Source: Acididesulfobacillus acetoxydans (GTDB taxonomy: Bacteria; Bacillota; Desulfitobacteriia; Desulfitobacteriales; Desulfitobacteriaceae). From it: a stretch of DNA of 64,000 bases. The DNA lies in the NCBI RefSeq assembly GCF_900016645.1, contig NZ_CDGJ01000027.1; one strand, given 5' to 3'. The position numbers and the translations under genes are program-made. Below the pieces are notes generated by a model. It had not been told where the DNA came from. It was given only the letters and a program-made list of their open reading frames with translations, and did no database searches. Position 1 is the first letter of the stretch, and each line of letters begins with the position of its first letter. This document shows positions 42,234-50,746 of the stretch, piece by piece.

Positions 42234-43706
42234 CTATGCCCATTGCCGCACGTGCTCAAGAATGGCGGAAAACGCCGAGGGCAAAGGATATTCGGCGAGG
42301 GCCTCCGGGGCCACCCAGGAACCCGTGGAGTTAGGGAGTGATGTTGGCGTCGGCGGGGCGGGCGGGGTTTCGCGCAGCAGGGAAGGAGAGGAGAAAAAGC
42401 CCGGCCGAGTGTGAAGGAGAGTTTTCTGGTGTGAGAGGGCGGAACTCCCCCCCGGAGAACGGAGGGACAGGCCCGGGAACGGGCCGGTGGGGCCGGTGGG
42501 GCCGGCGGTTGCCAGGGGAAGGCGGAGGGAGGGGGATTCGCCCGCTGTGCCTCCGATGGTGATGATGACCCAATAGAGCTCCCAGCGCAGGTGGCTGAAA
42601 GTGTGGCCGACCGGACCATAAAGCGGGAAGTCCCCTTGGAAGAAGCGCTCAGCCTCGCGGTCGAAGGTTCGTTTGGTCACGGCGTCCCGGTAGAAGGCGA
42701 GCCATTCGGCTGGGGTTAAGCCTAAGTGTTCATGGGTGAGGGCATCCGGGTCGGGCGCCGGCAGCGATGGACCGCTGCTTGCTCCACGCGACGGGTTTGC
42801 TCCCTTACCCGGGCTGACGGGGAGCCGGCGGGCGGCACGGGACATGGGATCAACAGCAGGGACAGAGGCTGGGGGAACACCGGAGAAGGGGAGTTCCAAG
42901 CCGGGGAATTCCCAGAGATCAGCTAAGAGTCCGCCGGCGGGACGCTTTTGCAAGTAGATAGTTCCTTTGTGGAGAAGAACGAAGGTGAGCCGGAGCATTG
43001 TCTCCGGTCTTTTCTTGGGGATGCGTACGGGGTAGGCTAAATTGCCTGAGGAGAAAGCTTGGCAGAAGGAGGAGATCGGACAGTCCGGGCAATGGGGGGA
43101 GCGGGGAGAACAAACGGTGGCACCGAGTTCCATTAGGGCTTGATTAAAGTCACCGGGGCAGGCGGCGGGTTGCCAGGCCCTGAGCTGCTCGCGAAAACGG
43201 CGCGAGGCTGAAGCTTTGGCGGCGGGTTCCGGCCAGGCCAGGAGGCGGGCCATGACTCTGCGCACGTTTCCGTCCAACGCCGGTACCTTTTGTCCAAAAG
43301 CGATGCTGGCGATAGCCCCGGCGGTGTATTCTCCTACTCCGGGAATCTGCAGGAGTGTTTCATAATCCGAGGGGATCTTGCCGCTCCAGACGGAGAGGAC
43401 ATGACGGGCTCCCTGCCACAAATGCCTGGCTCTGGCATAATACCCGAGCCCGCGCCAGGCGGTCAGGACGTCGTTCAATTCGGCGCCGGCCAAATCTTCT
43501 GGGGTAGGAAAGCGCCGCAAGAATTCCTCATAATAAGGCAGGACGGTTTTGACCTGGGTCTGTTGCAGCATCACTTCCGAGACCCAGATGCGGTAGGGGT
43601 CCGTGGTCCGGCGCCAGGGCAGGTCGCGTTTTTCGGCCCTGAACCAGGCCAAGAGCCGGTCGGCAAACGAACCATCTGCTCTCTCTTTTTCCACTTTCTC
43701 GTTCAC
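42234..43706 (-). CDS. mutY: A/G-specific adenine glycosylase
   Basis: 490 residues from a GTG at 43706; the frame is open to 43907 but the extra 67 residues are unlike MutY. HhH-GPD domain with catalytic Glu44 (WVSEVMLQQTQV) and Asp in KVPALDGNVRRVMARL. The [4Fe-4S] ligands are CSPRSPHCPDCPISSFC (C-x6-C-x2-C-x5-C). The C-terminal NUDIX-like domain is split by two low-complexity inserts, one near 305-345 (VPAVDPMSRAARRLPVSPGK) and one of about 70 residues near 410-460 with GPTGPTGPF. The normal ending resumes as WVAPEALAEYPLPSAF. It removes A opposite 8-oxoG. Relatives are about 350-390 residues long. Confidence 0.92.
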   Translation of the reverse strand: MNEKVEKERADGSFADRLLAWFRAEKRDLPWRRTTDPYRIWVSEVMLQQTQVKTVLPYYEEFLRRFPTPEDLAGAELNDVLTAWRGLGYYARARHLWQGARHVLSVWSGKIPSDYETLLQIPGVGEYTAGAIASIAFGQKVPALDGNVRRVMARLLAWPEPAAKASASRRFREQLRAWQPAACPGDFNQALMELGATVCSPRSPHCPDCPISSFCQAFSSGNLAYPVRIPKKRPETMLRLTFVLLHKGTIYLQKRPAGGLLADLWEFPGLELPFSGVPPASVPAVDPMSRAARRLPVSPGKGANPSRGASSGPSLPAPDPDALTHEHLGLTPAEWLAFYRDAVTKRTFDREAERFFQGDFPLYGPVGHTFSHLRWELYWVIITIGGTAGESPSLRLPLATAGPTGPTGPFPGLSLRSPGGSSALSHQKTLLHTRPGFFSSPSLLRETPPAPPTPTSLPNSTGSWVAPEALAEYPLPSAFSAILEHVRQWA

Positions 43707-43957
43707 CTTCCTATTATCCACACCTTGGGCAGGATATCGCCGCTTGCGAAAACTGCAAAAACGCTGGTCCAAAAATGGGTTTTGACAAAGAAAAATGGCC
43801 TTCTGCGCAGACGAGAGAGCGTTCCGGACGATCTGAACACTAAGGCAAAGGAGGCTCAGCACTTTCTGCAGAGTATGTCGGATGTTTTCCATAATGGGAT
43901 TTTGCACCTTGTATAAAGAATGTGCGATAAATCTATAACGAATTATACTTTTATTGT

Positions 43958-44400
43958 TCAGACCTGACCTACAAAGCTTCGAGTATAAAGGGTAAGTGAA
44001 ATTGTCTTATCTACTTTATGATTATCAAATAGACTTGAGAGTTCATCAATATACTCAAGTTTCGGTCGCGACCGGTATTCGGCGGAATTCCTAAATTCCA
44101 GAATGTCCACTATTCCTGACCTGGCGATGCCAGCGATTACCACCTGCAATAGCTCATCAAATAATTCCCAGAGCCGTTCCGCCACGGTTTTCTCGACAAG
44201 GTCGTCCTTGATCGCAGCAAACAGCCCGTCCAAGGATTCGTACGCGTTCATTCGTCGGAAATACGCTAACAGGACGTAGAGTAGATAACACGTCGTGACA
44301 TGGGCAATCTGGGCGTCGAAATCCCGGGACTGGCAGCTTCCTAGTTTCAAATACTGCTTGTTTTCTTTAAAAAAGACCTCGATCGTCCTTATCTGAGTTA
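43958..44400 (-). mobile_element. IS4-type transposase remnant, C-terminal third
   Basis: The minus strand reads IRTIEVFFKENKQYLKLGSC, then QSRDFDAQIAHVTTCYLLYV, then LLAYFRRMNAYESLDGLFAA, the conserved C-terminal part of an IS4-superfamily transposase. It runs to a stop near 43958. Upstream of about 44400 the homology ends abruptly in AT-rich DNA, so the catalytic core is gone. No terminal repeats were identified. Confidence 0.75.
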
Positions 44401-44486
44401 GAATTATTATCTAAGTACTTATAGAAATAGCAAAATTCTTTTGCATATTCAGTACGATATTTTGCATATTTTTCAGCATAGTCCAT
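44367..44486 (-). CDS. Small AT-rich ORF, 39 residues, possibly a truncated gene start
   Basis: An ATG at 44486, preceded by a G-rich ribosome-like site (GGGGGGATATC), opens a frame MDYAEKYAKYRTEYAKEF and ends after crossing the junction with the IS4 remnant. It is probably the 5' stub of a gene cut by the same rearrangement. No family was recognised. Base composition is much lower in G+C than its surroundings. Confidence 0.3.
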   Translation of the reverse strand: MDYAEKYAKYRTEYAKEFCYFYKYLDNNSNSDKDDRGLF

Positions 44487-44563
44487 GATATCCCCCCCCC
44501 CAGAATTTATAATAATCAATCTTAATTCGTCTTATATACGAATACGAATTAATCGTTATTTAA

Positions 44564-44782
44564 TACCACTGGGCAGCAACAGATGAAAATCTGCGTACCC
44601 AAATCGACGAGCATCTAAAGTTTCTCAATAGTTATGGGACTGCCATTACCGCAAAATCATTTGCCGCTCAGACGAGGTTTTTCCTGCAAGACGAGTTTCA
44701 TAGAAATATGCTTGAAAACCACCAACTCGGACTTTGTTACTATCTGTGTATTGCGGCGGAAGAGTTCGCTGCTAAGGAATAG
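44564..44782 (+). pseudogene. C-terminal fragment of an unrecognised protein
   Basis: A frame open from 44564 to TAG at 44782 encodes HWAATDENLRTQIDEHLKFL, then NSYGTAITAKSFAAQTRFFL and EEFAAKE. It has a protein-like, helical composition but no start codon or ribosome site. It is followed by a perfect 10-bp hairpin, consistent with the end of a former gene. Confidence 0.45.
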
Positions 44783-44794
44783 CCTTTCTCCAGC

Positions 44795-44820
44795 ACCGCC
44801 GGACGAGTGTGTCCGGCGGT
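44795..44820. terminator. Perfect 10-bp hairpin after the gene fragment
   Basis: ACCGCCGGAC (44795-44804), loop GAGTGT, GTCCGGCGGT (44811-44820). It lacks a T tract in either direction. Confidence 0.5.
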
Positions 44821-45258
44821 GTACAAATTGCCAACGCGGGTTGCGAGGCCGCACGGCAAGCATTCCTCAAGGAAAGATTTGTTACTTTGTTCTTTGTACA
44901 TGCCTCTGAATGTTCGGATTTATAAACATCGAGAGAACAATGTGCCTCATCAATGATAACCACCCTCTTCGATACTATAGTACCAGACTGAGCTGCGAAT
45001 GTCCAAGCGAACGTTCTCAAGCTCAACCGTTCACGGACTTCCGACTCACGTAGATTTGACGTGAAATTGGAGTACCCAATGGCCGCACCCCGACTCTGTA
45101 ATCAGGCGATACCGGCTCGGAAGCGACCTAAAGGAGGAAACAGGGGAAGATGCTCTTCACTTCACTCGATAGGTAGAGAAAGTAACTGAAGACTTTGGAA
45201 AACGGCCTGAAATAGGTAAGAATATCTGGGTTAGACTAGGTTTGGGAAAAGAGGAATG
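44821..45258. other. 438-bp stretch without a recognisable gene
   Basis: Only short frames are present. A minus-strand frame contains VVIIDEAHCSLD, which resembles a helicase motif II, but no other helicase motif is nearby and it is short. It is probably decayed DNA between the IS4 remnant and the VOC gene. Confidence 0.5.
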
Positions 45259-46632
45259 TCAATTTTCAACTTGCCGGAATAGGATGGCAGTACCAAGAGC
45301 TTCAGCAGCCGGCACGAAAAGACCGCCTAGGCTTGATATTCGTGGCGTGAATCCATGACTGAGCAGCAATTTACGTGTTTGTTCTATATTTTGGACCCTG
45401 ATAGTGAAAGCAACAAAGGCCGGCAACTCTGGAGCGTGTTCGCCGGGTAGAATAGTTTCGAGGACAGAATCAGTAGCAATAATGATCCGTGAGCCTCCTA
45501 ACTCGAATACGTTCACATTTGCTTCAGTCCGTGCAGGCCGATTCAAATACTTTTCATAGCGGAGCAAGAATTCGGGCAGATCGGCCTCAGCCACATAGAG
45601 GATCGATTCGATAAGTCCGAGCGCCCCATTTGGATGAGTACTAGATATTGTTGGCGTTCCTGCAATCGCGAGACGCCCTTCCGGTACCGGGTTGCTTGGA
45701 TCGTCTATTTCGAGCACTCGCAGTACACCTTCCGATGATTTGTTCTCTGCGTTAGATTGTCGTTGTGTAGATGCCACACCGGAATGTCCGATGCCCTCTA
45801 GGCTGAGTCTCATGGCCTGGGCATACACGTCAGTTGCCCGGAAGACGAGAATGTGTAACCCTTCAAAGCGATTAAGGCATGCGTTAAGTTTTGTAAGGGT
45901 TCGATTGATGATTTCGAGGAATCGAGGCATTACTTTCTCCGGTACCTGAAGAGGTACAAGCCTGGTTCCCACAGGAACTTTTCCTGCGCCTGTGAGAACA
46001 GTGGCCAGTTCCACAAAATTGTGTTCTTCAAAGTCAGCATGGCTATTTGCGGCTCCGAATGGTGATAAAGGGGCTGCTTTCTGGAGAGGCACCGCAGGCA
46101 CACTGGGTGTCGTCATCGTAAAGCCGAGTCTTTTGTAGAGGGCAAGGCCACTCTCAAGATCATGCACGAGATGACCAACATGATGCAGACCATCAATGAC
46201 GACAGACTCCGCAGAAACGATATCTGCTCCATACATCCTGGAGGCTGGTATCAGCGGCAACACTTCAGCAGCATAGTTCGAGATCGATCGATAGCGTTCG
46301 TGTAAACGCGCATATCTCTCGAAAAAGACCAATTGCTTTATCCAGAGAAAGAAACCTTGATCAAAGGAAGCACTCGCTCCCGGCTTTGCCTCCGCTTTGT
46401 CCATACTGCTGGTTGAAGTTGCATCAGCATTTTGTAGACCAGCTTGTTCGAGAAAAGTTGCCAGGCTATTTTGGCCAAACGGTGCTGTAAGGAGAGGACC
46501 TAACAGGTCCTGTATTTTGGAAGAGGACTCCTCTATTGTGGTCCCGAAAACGTTGAGTAGCTCTTCTCTATTGTGTATAAAAGAAATCAGCGACTTCCCG
46601 CCAAGCGCTTTCTTCTCCGACACTGCCTTCAA
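45259..46632 (-). CDS. Protein with UbiB-like C-terminal segment and VOC/glyoxalase-like domains
   Basis: 457 residues. Residues 25-130 (LLNVFGTTIEESSSKIQDLL, FLWIKQLVFFERYARLHERY) look like the C-terminal part of an ABC1/UbiB kinase, continuing the upstream gene in another frame. Residues 145-215 (DGLHHVGHLVHDLESGLALY) and 330-455 (LPAFVAFTIRVQNIEQTRKL) are the two halves of a VOC (glyoxalase/dioxygenase superfamily) unit. It overlaps the kinase ORF by 65 bp. Either the two were one polypeptide split by a frameshift, or they are translationally coupled. No strong ribosome site precedes the ATG at 46632, which favours the frameshift view. Confidence 0.65.
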   Translation of the reverse strand: MKAVSEKKALGGKSLISFIHNREELLNVFGTTIEESSSKIQDLLGPLLTAPFGQNSLATFLEQAGLQNADATSTSSMDKAEAKPGASASFDQGFFLWIKQLVFFERYARLHERYRSISNYAAEVLPLIPASRMYGADIVSAESVVIDGLHHVGHLVHDLESGLALYKRLGFTMTTPSVPAVPLQKAAPLSPFGAANSHADFEEHNFVELATVLTGAGKVPVGTRLVPLQVPEKVMPRFLEIINRTLTKLNACLNRFEGLHILVFRATDVYAQAMRLSLEGIGHSGVASTQRQSNAENKSSEGVLRVLEIDDPSNPVPEGRLAIAGTPTISSTHPNGALGLIESILYVAEADLPEFLLRYEKYLNRPARTEANVNVFELGGSRIIIATDSVLETILPGEHAPELPAFVAFTIRVQNIEQTRKLLLSHGFTPRISSLGGLFVPAAEALGTAILFRQVEN

Positions 46633-47605
46633 GCAGTCTAATCAGAAAGGTTTTTGTCGATTCATCCAGTTTCCCGACAATACCCCAATCGATCAAACCA
46701 AGGCGCCCGTCGCGTAAGATTAGGACATTACCGGCATGGCAGTCACCATGAAATTCACCGTCCACAATGCTCGTAACTAACCATGCGCGAATTATGTCGT
46801 CGACCAGCGGCCGTGCCCCGACGCCCAGTGCCTTAATGGCTGGTAGATTATCGATAGCAACTCCATCGAACATCTCCATTACCAATACCGTATCATCGGA
46901 AAGTATCGGAAACGTCTTTGGAACTGCGATCTGACGGAATCCGTGAGTTGCCAGCTGACCGCCAATCCGTTCCATGGCTTCTCGTTCCAGTCTCAGATCC
47001 AATTCGTCTCGGATATTCCGTTCAAAATCATCAATCAGATCGAGCAACTCAACTACATCCGATGACTTCCCGAAGAGCATAGCGATTCGCATCAACCCTT
47101 TTAGGATGAGTATGTCGTCCGCTACACGTCGCTTTATGCCTGGTCTTCGCACTTTAATTGCGACTCTGTCGCCCGCGACGGTTGTGGCAGAATGTACCAC
47201 GGCGATGGAAGCGGATCCTATGGGTGTCATATCGATGTCTTTGTAGGCCTCTCCGATGGGACAGCCAGCGGCTCGTTCTATCGCATAAAGCAGCGATTTT
47301 TCTTTGAGGCGCGGGCCTGTGTCCAGGCAACTACGGAAGATGTCTGCAACTTCTACACCGACCAGGCCAGGGGACGATGCAATCAACTGACCGAATTTAA
47401 GAAAAGTGGAACCGAGGACGTGGAAAGTGCGGTTTGCAGCATTTGCGATTTTAACAGTATTTCGTTTTCTGTTTCCGATAATTACCAGTGGCGCAAAGTA
47501 CCACGCACATACAGCAGTGACGGTGACTACGCGGGCAATTGTTCGAATCGGTAGAAATTTGTGTTTTGCCACCCTAACCTCCGTTGTAAACGCTATGGGG
47601 TTCAC
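46568..47605 (-). CDS. ABC1/UbiB-family atypical protein kinase, C-terminus shifted into the next frame
   Basis: 345 residues from a GTG at 47605 (GGAGGTG upstream). Family motifs are KFGQLIASSPGLVGVEVADI (the KxGQ region), SIAVVHSATTVAGDRVAIKV with the ATP-binding Lys, FHGDCHAGNVLIL (catalytic HxDxHxxN type) and GLIDWGIVGKL (DFG-like, here DWG). These proteins support quinone or lipid metabolism at membranes. The frame ends at REVADFFYTQ, whereas relatives continue with sequence found in frame in the downstream VOC ORF. It lies 3' of a TetR regulator on the same strand. Confidence 0.8.
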   Translation of the reverse strand: MNPIAFTTEVRVAKHKFLPIRTIARVVTVTAVCAWYFAPLVIIGNRKRNTVKIANAANRTFHVLGSTFLKFGQLIASSPGLVGVEVADIFRSCLDTGPRLKEKSLLYAIERAAGCPIGEAYKDIDMTPIGSASIAVVHSATTVAGDRVAIKVRRPGIKRRVADDILILKGLMRIAMLFGKSSDVVELLDLIDDFERNIRDELDLRLEREAMERIGGQLATHGFRQIAVPKTFPILSDDTVLVMEMFDGVAIDNLPAIKALGVGARPLVDDIIRAWLVTSIVDGEFHGDCHAGNVLILRDGRLGLIDWGIVGKLDESTKTFLIRLLEGSVGEESAWREVADFFYTQ

Positions 47606-47641
47606 TCCACCTCCGGCGGCACAGCAATCCCGGATTGTTTC

Positions 47642-47725
47642 TCATGGATCCTGACGAGTCCAGTGTTCCCGTTCTCGGAAATTCTCACACCTTGACAATA
47701 GATTTCTAATTGTTGAGGTATCCAT
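47642..47725 (-). CDS. Possible 27-residue ORF between the TetR and UbiB genes
   Basis: An ATG at 47725 has a near-perfect site (AGGAGGGATATT) and opens MDTSTIRNLLSRCENFRE to a TGA at 47642. The strong site suggests real translation. It may be a leader for coupling or the stub of a lost gene. No family was recognised. Confidence 0.4.
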   Translation of the reverse strand: MDTSTIRNLLSRCENFREREHWTRQDP

Positions 47726-47748
47726 AATATCCCTCCTTGAAAGTTATC

Positions 47749-48447
47749 TTAAGTTGTTTCTTCCGCTATTTCCGGCTCTGTCATCATCCCGGCCACGATG
47801 AAATTGACAAGATGCTCCCGTGCTTGCGCCATGGATCCAGTTGCGGCAGGATCCTCACCCGGGAGCAACATCTGATACAAGGGAAGGTAGGCGAGGTAGA
47901 CGTGGCATATCTGCATAACTAAGGAGAATTGAATCTTGAAAGCAAAGTTAGAACGAAGAAAACCGGTTGTCCATGCCTTGTGAAAGAATGCCACGAATCG
48001 CTCACTGTTTTCGGTCGGGAATTGGGAGGCCGTTTTTGCGAGCATTTCCCAGCCCCCGGCCATTTCCCAGGTCAAAATGCGCACCAGGGAGGGATGGTCG
48101 AGCAAGTAGTCAAAAAGGGTCACAATCATCCCTTTGAGAAAGGCCCTAAAATGATCGGCATCGGAAGCCGCGGCTTCATCCGTAAACAAGGGTGTGAACG
48201 CATTGACCATGAGCTCGCTCACTTCTGAGTCGGAGCGCTTCAGTACTTCGCTGTAGAGGCCGAGTTTGTCGCCAAAGTACCTGAAGATCAGGCCGGTATT
48301 ATAGCCCGAGGCTTTAGCAATGGTCTCAATTCGCGCGCCGGCAAACCCGTTTTGGGCAAAAACCTCCTCAGCCGCGTCCAATATGGCCGCCCGTGACTTT
48401 TGCGAATCTCGGACCCTTTTTTTAGAAGATCCTACGTCCATATCCAT
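47749..48447 (-). CDS. TetR/AcrR-family transcriptional regulator
   Basis: 232 residues. The N-terminal helix-turn-helix is typical (AAILDAAEEVFAQNGFAGAR, IETIAKASGYNTGLIFRYFG), followed by an all-helical ligand domain. It heads the TetR-UbiB-VOC cluster and is preceded by a consensus promoter overlapped downstream by a palindrome, so it probably represses itself and the cluster. Start ATG at 48447; a second in-frame ATG two codons later is equally possible. Confidence 0.92.
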   Translation of the reverse strand: MDMDVGSSKKRVRDSQKSRAAILDAAEEVFAQNGFAGARIETIAKASGYNTGLIFRYFGDKLGLYSEVLKRSDSEVSELMVNAFTPLFTDEAAASDADHFRAFLKGMIVTLFDYLLDHPSLVRILTWEMAGGWEMLAKTASQFPTENSERFVAFFHKAWTTGFLRSNFAFKIQFSLVMQICHVYLAYLPLYQMLLPGEDPAATGSMAQAREHLVNFIVAGMMTEPEIAEETT

Positions 48448-48490
48448 GGTCTCTTTCCTTTGCTCTCCCCAAAGATTTAAAGCCTGGTTT

Positions 48491-48508
48491 TAAGTAACTA
48501 TTTACTTA
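48491..48508. promoter_or_regulatory. TetR operator palindrome
   Basis: TAAGTAA-N4-TTACTTA is a perfect 7-bp inverted repeat located just downstream of the -10 box of the tetR promoter, where bound repressor would block transcription. Confidence 0.75.
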
Positions 48509-48509
48509 C

Positions 48510-48537
48510 ATTATAGCTCAAGACGATTTGTTGTCAA
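48510..48537 (-). promoter_or_regulatory. Consensus SigA promoter of the TetR-UbiB-VOC cluster
   Basis: On the minus strand TTGACA (48537-48532), a 16-bp spacer, and TATAAT (48515-48510) match both boxes exactly. Transcription would start near 48503, within the operator. Confidence 0.9.
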
Positions 48538-48719
48538 CGAGAAAGTTTGGAAGATGGGAAGCGGGAAAACGCAGGATTGAGTCTTTTTCTCAATTTAACA
48601 TAACCGTTCGCAGACTTCCGCCTCATGCAAATAGGCAATAATATATTTAAACCCTCCACTGTCGCACCAAGGTTTCAGCTCTATGCTACAATGGGAAATA
48701 AAATTGGGTAACCAAAGAG

Positions 48720-48887
48720 GTGGTTCAATGCAATGTAAGTGGCTGGCGCGATATTGTGGCGGTTGCGGCGGGGTGCGCTCATACCATCGGCCTTAAATCT
48801 GACGGCACGGTGGTCGCTGTAGGTGACAATGAATATGGTCAATGCGATGTAAGCGACTGGCGCGGCATCCAACTGCCCGGCAAATAA
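48720..48887 (+). pseudogene. RCC1-repeat protein remnant
   Basis: A 55-codon frame from a GTG at 48720 encodes one RCC1-like repeat (VSGWRDIVAVAAGCAHTIGL, KSDGTVVAVGDNEYGQCDVS) and the start of another, then ends. RCC1-type proteins have seven or more repeats, so this is a 3' fragment. Confidence 0.75.
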
Positions 48888-49007
48888 ATATGCTTAATTC
48901 AGTTCAAGAAATCTGAAGTCAGCTTGAGTAAAAAGCAAAATGACTTCATTGGTAATTGAAACGAAAGTCTGCAAATGAGACAATCGACAAGCATGAGGTG
49001 AAATGAT

Positions 49008-49409
49008 ATGGGAAAATATTCAGGAGATGAATTATCAGACGCCCTACAAGTTGTATCGTCAACCATTAGTAAATGTGAAAAGATACAGCCTAAATTTGCG
49101 GAAGGAACTTCTCAATATACTCTGCTTAAGAACAGAATCAAGGCGATGTATATCTCAAGGGCACTAATTACAGAGGACCGTGAGATTGAGCGCTATTCGA
49201 AAGAAGAATTGACCGATGCTCTTAAACCGATAGTATCTGTGATAAGAAAGTGTGAAACGGGTCAAAGGAAACATGAGATGGAAGCACCTCAATACAAGCG
49301 CTTTCAAAAGATTATTGACGCGATGAACGTTTCTAAAACATTGATTATGGATGAAATTAGTGTAATCAAGCACGGCCGGATACTGCCGGACAACATCTGC
49401 CACATCTAG
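49008..49409 (+). CDS. Hypothetical protein made of two 55-residue repeats
   Basis: 133 residues, soluble and helical. Residues 4-58 (YSGDELSDALQVVSSTISKC) and 63-118 (YSKEELTDALKPIVSVIRKC) are diverged copies. Each ends in a QY-x-x-(L/F)KNRIKAM/QKIIDAM-like helix and an ISRALI/VSKTLI segment. Similar short proteins occur in Clostridia with no known role. The start is well supported by GAGGTGAAATGAT. It stands among gene remnants but seems intact. Confidence 0.7.
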   Translation: MGKYSGDELSDALQVVSSTISKCEKIQPKFAEGTSQYTLLKNRIKAMYISRALITEDREIERYSKEELTDALKPIVSVIRKCETGQRKHEMEAPQYKRFQKIIDAMNVSKTLIMDEISVIKHGRILPDNICHI

Positions 49410-49463
49410 AAGCTCGAGCCCCATATCCGAAGTGACATTGTTGCTGAGTGACTGAGAAACTTA

Positions 49464-49583
49464 CAGGCGCACGTGCAGCAACGGATTGAAAAGATCATTG
49501 GCATATCGGTCCGGATCTGTTTGGTCGAACCCAAGAGTATCCCTCGCAGCGAAGGGAAAGCCAAAAGGGTGATTGGAAATTAA
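49464..49583 (+). pseudogene. C-terminal fragment of a phenylacetate-CoA ligase gene
   Basis: The frame reads QQRIEKIIGISVRICLVEPK then SIPRSEGKAKRVIGN-stop, matching the end of the intact PaaK at 54130-54245 at both protein and DNA level. Everything 5' of this is missing. Confidence 0.88.
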
Positions 49584-49642
49584 GCTGACCGACAATGATA
49601 TGCGGCAATCCCGGGTGTATGTTCTTGATGAGCAACGGCGGG

Positions 49643-50491
49643 CTAAAAAGGTATTTTTTGTTGTAAAAGTGTGTTTTGGAAAATCCACGGTGCCAGATTT
49701 TGTACGTCTTGGCCGGACGCAACATATTTTTCACTCAAAAATGTGCCTTGTCCATGGGTAGTCGTAATCGACAAATAATAGGCAAAGCCGGCAAGCTGTT
49801 TCTTGTTTTGTTCCGCATAGGCCAAAGTGATGAGTTGCGAGTTGACCGTTACCATCTTTACCGGTAAGTCTTGAAAATACGGACCGGAGGGACCGCCATA
49901 GTCTACGGCATCCTTTCGAGCCGATGTGAAATACATTGCGGCCGCATCCGCCGCACACCCCTGGCATGCTCCCGAGGAGGACAGATAGAGCTCAGTGCCC
50001 TCCGGATTTTTCAAAGCCAGTTTATAGGACCCGTCCTGACCGACATCTGCTTTTCCTTTCATACCATTCGGGGCCACGATGTAAAAAGAACGACTGCCCA
50101 GAGGAAAGTAGTAGGCAGTTAATTTTGAGGCGAGATCTGTCGGGAGTGACATCCTCACTTCAGAGGGTAACGAAGGAACTTTGGGAACAGGATAAGCGTA
50201 GGTGACGTGAAGAACGGACACGGGTATCGGCGTCTGATATTGTTTATGCTGAAGGGCGGGAACCGGCGCGGGTGCCACCGGGTTGCCCCCGGTTAACGTT
50301 TCGCCTGTTGGTAAACCATGGCTGCCGGCACCGGTATGGGAGGGGGGCGTGTTTTTTTGATGGATTCCGCTGGCAGCGGATGTTGAGCGGTTTGTATTTG
50401 GCGTGGCGGTTGGTGTTCCCGAACCACAGGCGGTCGCGCAGAGAAGAACTGCGGCCGCAATGCCGGTTGGCAGAATGCGGGAAAATTTCAT
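49643..50491 (-). CDS. Putative lipoprotein (DUF4850-like)
   Basis: 282 residues from the ATG at 50491, which has AGGAGG upstream; an in-frame extension to 50569 lacks a site. A signal peptide with lipobox ATAC (PTGIAAAVLLCATACGSG) implies lipid anchoring outside the membrane. A Ser/Thr/Pro-rich linker (about 23-75) precedes a globular domain (about 95-275) with PLGSRSFYIVAPNGMKGKAD and SGACQGCAADAAAMYFTSAR. The domain resembles DUF4850 proteins of Bacillota; the function is unknown. A second, deleted copy lies at 39530-39655. Confidence 0.75.
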   Translation of the reverse strand: MKFSRILPTGIAAAVLLCATACGSGTPTATPNTNRSTSAASGIHQKNTPPSHTGAGSHGLPTGETLTGGNPVAPAPVPALQHKQYQTPIPVSVLHVTYAYPVPKVPSLPSEVRMSLPTDLASKLTAYYFPLGSRSFYIVAPNGMKGKADVGQDGSYKLALKNPEGTELYLSSSGACQGCAADAAAMYFTSARKDAVDYGGPSGPYFQDLPVKMVTVNSQLITLAYAEQNKKQLAGFAYYLSITTTHGQGTFLSEKYVASGQDVQNLAPWIFQNTLLQQKIPF

Positions 50492-50597
50492 ATAGAACCT
50501 CCTATTGCGAGCAAACTCGCACGTTCCGTGAGCTCCGCGAAGGCGTTTATCCGGCGCTCCTTCCTTCATATGCTTTACCGAATACTTCGCGCGGAAG

Positions 50598-50627
50598 CCC
50601 CTGGCTTCAGACCGATTTAGCCAGGGG
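50598..50627. repeat. Hairpin of the CTGGCT/AGCCAG family
   Basis: CCCCTGGCT (50598-50606) and AGCCAGGGG (50619-50627) form a perfect 9-bp stem. The same core with TTTAGCC loops appears at 27506 and 26930. This is probably the end of a lost IS200/IS605-like element. Confidence 0.45.
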
Positions 50628-50746
50628 GTGGTTGACGTGTCTGCCTATATGACTTGACGACTTGGGTGAGCAAAAGGATAGCAAGAGCCATTCGCGTACA
50701 GTGTAACACGGAATATTCCCAATCGTAAAGTAAATCGGGACTGTAG

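Noticed and set aside
43707..43907. 67-residue N-terminal extension of MutY
   Set aside because: Unlike any MutY and without a ribosome site; the conserved protein starts at about 43706.
44772..45026. DEAH-like motif VVIIDEAHCSLD on the minus strand
   Set aside because: No Walker A or other helicase motif is nearby and the frame is 84 codons in a decayed stretch. Probably chance or too small a relic to name.
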